Made by a program: the position numbers and the translations under genes
Origin: an uncultured Clostridia bacterium
GTDB taxonomy: Bacteria > Bacillota > Clostridia > Christensenellales > Borkfalkiaceae
NCBI GenBank assembly: GCA_946627905.1
Contig: CAMOVY010000021.1
Location: 1-11,391, forward strand
Length of the DNA stretch: 11,391 bases
Direction of reading: 5' to 3'
The notes under the pieces: model-generated
The model's database searches: none
What the model was told of the DNA's origin: nothing
What the model saw: only the letters and a program-made list of their open reading frames with translations
In this document: positions 7,606-11,391 of the stretch, in pieces
Layout of the letters: the number at the start of each line of letters is the position of its first letter
Numbering within the stretch: position 1 is the first letter of the stretch

Positions 7606-9216
7606 TTATTTTGCGAATTCCGTCGCGCGCCACTCTCTTATGACGTTGACTTTTATCTGCCCCGGATATTCCATTTCTTTTTCGATTTTCTTTGCTATCT
7701 CTTTGGCAAGGAATAAGGTCTGTGCGTCGTTTACCTGTTCGGGTTTTACCATTACGCGCACTTCTCTGCCCGCCTGAATAGCATAGCACTTTTCCACGCC
7801 TTTAAAGCTCCCCGAAATTTCTTCGAGTTTCTGTAAACGTTTGATATAATTCGTCGTGGTTTCGCGCCTTGCGCCCGGTCTTGCGCCCGAAATGTTGTCC
7901 GCCGCGGCGACGAGCACCGCTTCGACGGTTTTCGCTTCCACGTCGCCGTGGTGCGCTAAAATGGCGTTTACAACGTGCCCGTTTTCACGGTATTTCTTCG
8001 CAAGGTCCGCACCTATCTGCATATGCGTGCCTTCTATCTCGAAGTCCACCGCTTTACCTATATCGTGCAACAGCCCCGCGCGCTTTGCTAAGCTCACGTC
8101 CACACCGAGTTCGTTAGCCATAACGCCCGCTAAGTGCGACACTTCTATAGAGTGCTTTAATACGTTCTGACCATAACTCGTACGGAATTTCAGTCTGCCC
8201 AAAAGTTTGACGAGTTCGGGGTGCAGTCCGAATATACCGCACTCGAACATAGCCGCTTCGCCCGCTTCTTTTATCTGCTGGTCGAGTTCTTTTTTGATTT
8301 TTTCGACCGTCTCTTCTATTCTCGCGGGATGAATTCTGCCGTCCTGAATAAGGCGTTCAAGCGCAATCCTTGCCGTTTCGCGCCTTACGGGGTCAAACCC
8401 CGACACAATCACCACTTCGGGCGTATCGTCGATTATAAGTTCTATGCCCGTGGCGTTCTCAAGCGCCCTGATGTTTCTGCCTTCGCGCCCGATAATTCGC
8501 GCTTTCATATCGTCGGACGGTAGCGGCACTACCGATACGGTAAGTTCGGTCGCCTGTTCGGTACTGCATTTCTGAATAGCAAGACTTACTATGTCTCTCG
8601 CTTTTCTGTCGCCTTCTTCTTTGGCTTCGGCTTCGATTTCTTTAACAAGCCTTGCCGCGTCCCTTTTCGCCTCGTCGGTTATCGCTTCGATAAGTTCGGC
8701 TTTCGCCTCTTCTCTACTCATCTGCGCGACTTTCTCGAACTCCGCAATCATCTTGTCGTGCTGGACGGAGATTTCCGCAAGTTTCTTGTCCATTTCCGAC
8801 TGCTTTTCGCGAAGAGCGTTCTGCTGACGCGTCGTCTCTTCGTTGCGGCGGGCAAGATTTTCTTCCTTTTTGTCCAAAGACTCTTCCTTTTGGTTAAGTC
8901 TGTTTTCCGTGCGGGCAAGTTCCGCACGCTTTTCCTTCGCTTCTTTTTCGAAGTCGTTTCTTAGTTTCAGTTCCTGTTCTTTTGCCTCTAAAATAGCCTC
9001 TTTTTTGATTTGTTTACACTCTTCTCTGGTTTCGGACTTTTTTTCTTCCACCCATTTTGCGAGTTCACCGTTTTCTTTTTCAAAAGACTTTTTCTGAATT
9101 ATTTTACCGATAAATAAGCCCGCTATCACCGCCGCTATCGCTACGCCTATCGCAATAAGAGCGACAACACTGCCTTCTATCGCCAAGAACAGGGAGCCGT
9201 AGTTGAAATTTTGCAT
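7606..9216 (-). CDS. rny: Ribonuclease Y (membrane-anchored endoribonuclease)
   Basis: A 536-residue RNase Y, the endonuclease that starts decay of many mRNAs in Bacillota. Domains in order: an N-terminal membrane anchor (about 14-37, Ile/Ala/Val-rich); a long charged coiled coil (about 42-215, Lys/Glu/Arg-rich heptads); a KH RNA-binding domain with the GxxG loop in IIGREGRN (241-248); and a metal-dependent HD domain with [11 protein letters not shown] (353-363), the His-Asp pair in LLHDIGK (382-388, His384-Asp385) and AHHGD (421-425). Length is close to the usual 520. The ATG at 9216 has a perfect AGGAGG site 11 bases upstream, and the anchor begins shortly after it. It follows recA, as in many Firmicutes, but has its own promoter and ends at a good terminator. 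The usual downstream neighbour in endospore formers, spoVS, is absent here; glnN follows instead. Confidence 0.97.
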   Translation of the reverse strand: MQNFNYGSLFLAIEGSVVALIAIGVAIAAVIAGLFIGKIIQKKSFEKENGELAKWVEEKKSETREECKQIKKEAILEAKEQELKLRNDFEKEAKEKRAELARTENRLNQKEESLDKKEENLARRNEETTRQQNALREKQSEMDKKLAEISVQHDKMIAEFEKVAQMSREEAKAELIEAITDEAKRDAARLVKEIEAEAKEEGDRKARDIVSLAIQKCSTEQATELTVSVVPLPSDDMKARIIGREGRNIRALENATGIELIIDDTPEVVIVSGFDPVRRETARIALERLIQDGRIHPARIEETVEKIKKELDQQIKEAGEAAMFECGIFGLHPELVKLLGRLKFRTSYGQNVLKHSIEVSHLAGVMANELGVDVSLAKRAGLLHDIGKAVDFEIEGTHMQIGADLAKKYRENGHVVNAILAHHGDVEAKTVEAVLVAAADNISGARPGARRETTTNYIKRLQKLEEISGSFKGVEKCYAIQAGREVRVMVKPEQVNDAQTLFLAKEIAKKIEKEMEYPGQIKVNVIREWRATEFAK

Positions 9217-9245
9217 AAATGTTATGCCCTCCTGTTAAATTATAA

Positions 9246-9258
9246 GTGCTTAAAGCAC
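9246..9258. promoter_or_regulatory. 13-bp palindrome in the rny leader (candidate operator)
   Basis: Perfect 6-bp arms GTGCTT and AAGCAC surround one central base, 7 bases downstream of the rny -10 box. It shares the GCTTWAAGC core with the palindrome at the glnN start site (7483-7495). In RNA it could form only a short stem with a 3-5 base loop, so a DNA operator or a small 5' mRNA hairpin are both possible. On the plus strand a T-run follows it, but no plus-strand gene needs terminating. Confidence 0.35.
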
Positions 9259-9265
9259 CTTTTTT

Positions 9266-9294
9266 ATTATACTACTTTTTCTTTGATAAGTCAA
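9266..9294 (-). promoter_or_regulatory. Sigma-A promoter of rny
   Basis: On the minus strand there is a -35 box TTGACT (9294-9289), a 17-base spacer and a perfect -10 box TATAAT (9271-9266), about 50 bases before the rny start codon. It shows that rny need not depend on read-through from recA. Confidence 0.87.
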
Positions 9295-9297
9295 AGA
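9280..9297. repeat. Perfect 7-bp inverted repeat between recA stop and the rny promoter
   Basis: Arms TCTTTGA (9280-9286) and TCAAAGA (9291-9297) flank a 4-base loop, 4 bases after the recA stop codon. The repeat contains the rny -35 box. No T-run follows on the minus strand, so it is not a standard terminator for recA. It could be a protein site over the -35 region or a weak 3' hairpin of the recA mRNA. Confidence 0.4.
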
Positions 9298-9301
9298 TTT
9301 A

Positions 9302-10312
9302 TCAATCTTTATCCGTTTTGGTCTTATTATAAAATTTGTCGAGAATTTTATTCTTGATTTCTTCGGCTACTTCTTTGTTCTCTTCGAAATAGGCTACCGC
9401 CTTTTCCCTGCCCTGCGCAATCTTTTCGCCGTTATAGGAAAACCACGCGCCGCTCTTTTCAAGAATATCGTACTCTAAGCCAAGGTCGACAAGACAACTG
9501 CCTTTCGATATGCCTTTGCCGAAAATAATGTCGAATTCGGCGGTCTTAAAGGGCGGGGCAACCTTGTTTTTAACGATTTTCGCCTTGGTGTGGTTGCCGT
9601 ACGCGCCTTCGGAATCCTTAAGCGCGTCCGACTTTCTGACGTCTATTCTCACGCTGGCGTAGAATTTAAGCGCCTTGCCGCCCGCAGTAACTTCGGGGTT
9701 GCCGAACATGACGCCCACCTTTTCGCGCAGTTGGTTAATAAATATAATACACGTCTTGGATTTAGAAGTTATAGCCGTAAGTTTACGTAGCGCCTGACTC
9801 ATAAGGCGCGCCTGAAGCCCTACGTGAGAGTCTCCCATATCACCTTCTATTTCCGCTTTGGGGGTTAAAGCCGCGACCGAGTCTACGACGATTATATCCA
9901 CCGCCTTACTCGAAACGAGCGACGCTGTAATATCGAGCGCCTGTTCGCCCGTGTCGGGTTGGGAAACGTACAGTTCGTCGAGATTTACGCCGAGATTTTT
10001 GGCGTATACGGGGTCTAACGCATGTTCCGCGTCGATAAACGCCGCTATACCGCCCGCTTTCTGCGTTTCCGCTATACAATGCAGCGCAACTGTGGTTTTG
10101 CCCGAAGACTCCGGTCCGTAAATTTCAATAATTCTGCCGCGCGGAAGTCCGCCCACGCCGATTGCGATATCGAGCGATAAGCAACCCGTAGGCAGCACTT
10201 CTATATTGCTGTCGCCCGCGTCCTGTCCGAGTCTCATAATCGCGCCTTTGCCGTACTGTTTTTCTATCTGCGCCATCACTCCGTCAAGCGCTTTCATCTT
10301 GGTTTCGTCCAT
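9302..10312 (-). CDS. recA: RecA recombinase
   Basis: A 336-residue RecA, the ATP-dependent strand-exchange protein of homologous recombination and activator of LexA self-cleavage. Visible features: an N-terminal helix with IEKQYGKG (16-23); Walker A GPESSGKT (66-73); catalytic Glu96 in DAEHALDP (94-101); Walker B VVDSVAAL (142-149); loop L1 region [12 protein letters not shown] (154-165); loop L2 around [12 protein letters not shown] (201-212); and the RecA signature ALKFYASVR (214-222). Numbering matches E. coli through the core, and the C-terminal tail is short. The ATG at 10312 has AAGGAAGGA close upstream. It starts 18 bases after cinA, so the two are probably cotranscribed, as in many Firmicutes. 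I saw no CGAAC-N4-GTTCG type LexA box in the 18-base gap or nearby in the 3' part of cinA; the operon promoter lies outside the window. No clear terminator follows, so some read-through into rny is likely. Confidence 0.98.
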   Translation of the reverse strand: MDETKMKALDGVMAQIEKQYGKGAIMRLGQDAGDSNIEVLPTGCLSLDIAIGVGGLPRGRIIEIYGPESSGKTTVALHCIAETQKAGGIAAFIDAEHALDPVYAKNLGVNLDELYVSQPDTGEQALDITASLVSSKAVDIIVVDSVAALTPKAEIEGDMGDSHVGLQARLMSQALRKLTAITSKSKTCIIFINQLREKVGVMFGNPEVTAGGKALKFYASVRIDVRKSDALKDSEGAYGNHTKAKIVKNKVAPPFKTAEFDIIFGKGISKGSCLVDLGLEYDILEKSGAWFSYNGEKIAQGREKAVAYFEENKEVAEEIKNKILDKFYNKTKTDKD

Positions 10313-10330
10313 CTTATCCTTCCTTATACG

Positions 10331-11391
10331 TTATAAATTTTTTATAGTTTTAACGGCGAAATAAAGCGCCGCGTTAACTCCTTTTTTAGTTATATCTTCC
10401 CTATCGCCCGAAAAATCGAACTTATACGTGTGTATTCCGTTTTTGCCGCCCGCCGCAATAAAGCATCTGCCTACGGGCGCGTCCGTACCGTCTCCATTTG
10501 GTCCTGCTATCCCCGTAGTTGCGATTACTATATCGGGATTTGCATTTTTATAAAGCCCCGCCGCCATACGGTAAGCGGTTTTGGCGCTGACCGCGCCGTC
10601 TTCTTTTATTATGCGTTCGGGAACGGACAGCCTTAATTGTTTACTTTCATTCGAATACGCGACTATCCCTTCGCAAAAATACGCCGAAACGCCCGCGTTT
10701 TTAACTATTTCCGCCGCTACCCTGCCGCCCGTAAAAGATTCCGCGACGGAAATGGTTTTGCCCGAAAGTTTCAAAAGGGTGAACAGTGTTTCGGAAAGCG
10801 ACACGTTTCCGTCCGCATAGCAAATATCTTTTAACGCAAACGCTACGTCTCTCGTAGCGGCGCGGATTTCCGCTTCGTCCGCGGTGTCGAATAATAACGA
10901 TACGGTAATATCGCAATGATTTTCGGCAACCGTGTAGGTAAAAGCGTGATTTGCTTTTACCGTTTCCAAAAGCGCTTCCGCTTCTCGCTTTATCCCGAAA
11001 CACTTGAAAACAAGTCTTTTCGACACGCCCGTTTTGGCGGCAAGATACGGTAGCGCGTATTTTTCGCACGCGTGGAAAAACTCCCGCTCTCTACTTGGCA
11101 ACATTATAAGGGTAAAGTCGCGCTCGTCCAGCGCAAAGCCCTGATACGTGCCGAACTCGTTGGGAATAAACGTCGCTTCCGCGGGCATAAGCGCGCCCGA
11201 AAAATCGGTACAGCCGCGGTTTTCAAGCGCCGCGCGCGCGTTCTCGTTCTCTAAAAGAGTAGACCCCGAAAACTCCGCCACCGTTTCTTTTAAGTCAAAC
11301 TCCGCACCGTCGGCAATTATAAGCACGTCCGCCATATCGCGGAACACTTCGTACCCGCGTTTAAACCCTATATCGTCCGACGCAGACAACA
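10331..11391 (-). CDS. cinA: CinA-family protein with intact NMN amidase (PncC) domain and degenerate N-terminal domain; 5' end outside window
   Basis: The reading frame is open to the window edge. The first complete codon is a TTG (11389-11387), which is probably internal: by comparison with full-length CinA (about 415 residues) some 40-50 residues are missing. Counting from that codon, the C-terminal PncC domain (about 197-352) hydrolyses nicotinamide mononucleotide to nicotinate mononucleotide in pyridine nucleotide salvage. It keeps AESFTGG (216-222) with the conserved Ser, GIVAYSN (241-247), and TTGIAGPNGDGTDAPVG (291-307). The linker with RLVFKCFGI (125-133) is family-typical. The N-terminal COG1058/MoCF-like domain is unusual: where relatives have GGLGPTKDD it reads ADGAEFDLKE (26-35), and LPGPP is replaced by LPSRE (97-101). 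That half may therefore have lost its nucleotide pyrophosphatase activity. The gene lies directly upstream of recA, a conserved pairing linked to competence and recombination in Bacillus and Streptococcus. Confidence 0.9.
   Translation of the reverse strand, partial: LSASDDIGFKRGYEVFRDMADVLIIADGAEFDLKETVAEFSGSTLLENENARAALENRGCTDFSGALMPAEATFIPNEFGTYQGFALDERDFTLIMLPSREREFFHACEKYALPYLAAKTGVSKRLVFKCFGIKREAEALLETVKANHAFTYTVAENHCDITVSLLFDTADEAEIRAATRDVAFALKDICYADGNVSLSETLFTLLKLSGKTISVAESFTGGRVAAEIVKNAGVSAYFCEGIVAYSNESKQLRLSVPERIIKEDGAVSAKTAYRMAAGLYKNANPDIVIATTGIAGPNGDGTDAPVGRCFIAAGGKNGIHTYKFDFSGDREDITKKGVNAALYFAVKTIKNL

Noticed and set aside
9246..9265. Palindrome followed by a T-run on the plus strand as an intrinsic terminator
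   Set aside because: No plus-strand gene ends here; on the transcribed minus strand the run precedes the palindrome, so it cannot terminate recA in the standard way.
10606..10640. GTTC-GGGAAC-like palindrome upstream of recA as a possible LexA box
   Set aside because: The half-sites are in the reverse order (GTTC then GAAC) compared with the Gram-positive SOS box GAAC-N4-GTTC, and it lies deep inside the CinA coding region.
11387..11389. TTG at the right edge as the cinA start codon
   Set aside because: It lies inside the conserved domain by comparison with full-length CinA and no ribosome binding site can be seen; the frame simply continues past the window edge.

Overview
The window looks like a chromosomal housekeeping segment of a low-to-mid GC Gram-positive bacterium, most likely an uncultured clostridial member of the Bacillota. 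Supporting signs are the gene order cinA-recA-rny, an RNase Y (rny), a type III glutamine synthetase, AGGAGG-like ribosome binding sites, sigma-A promoters (TTGACN / TATAAT type) and a CIRCE heat-shock operator. I cannot place it below class level. All seven genes lie on the minus strand, so transcription runs from high to low coordinates. The longest stretch without a gene is about 190 bases (4295-4487). I see no mobile element, CRISPR array, tRNA, rRNA or prophage gene.

Layout in order of transcription. (1) 11391-9302: a cinA gene cut by the window edge, then recA 18 bases later, probably one transcript. The CinA amidase domain is intact, but its N-terminal domain has lost its hallmark motifs. 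(2) 9301-7561: rny with its own strong promoter and a clear intrinsic terminator. (3) 7524-4435: a second strong promoter drives glnN (type III glutamine synthetase) and a NagD-type HAD phosphatase 55 bases downstream. A 16-bp hairpin follows the phosphatase gene. (4) 4377-1: a promoter overlapped at its start site by a near-perfect CIRCE operator drives htpG (Hsp90). A large MacB-like fused ATPase/permease begins 39 bases after htpG with no terminator between them, and it runs off the window.

Working together: recA (recombination and DNA repair), cinA (pyridine nucleotide salvage), rny (mRNA decay), glnN (ammonia assimilation) and htpG (protein folding) are core functions, not a dedicated system. 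I found no convincing new multi-gene system. The most unusual signals are: complete absence of GATC in 11.4 kb, with GGCC and AGCT also very scarce; a CinA whose N-terminal domain looks decayed; direct HrcA-type control of htpG that probably extends to an ABC exporter; and similar 13-bp palindromes with a GCTTWAAGC core just downstream of the -10 boxes of both glnN and rny.
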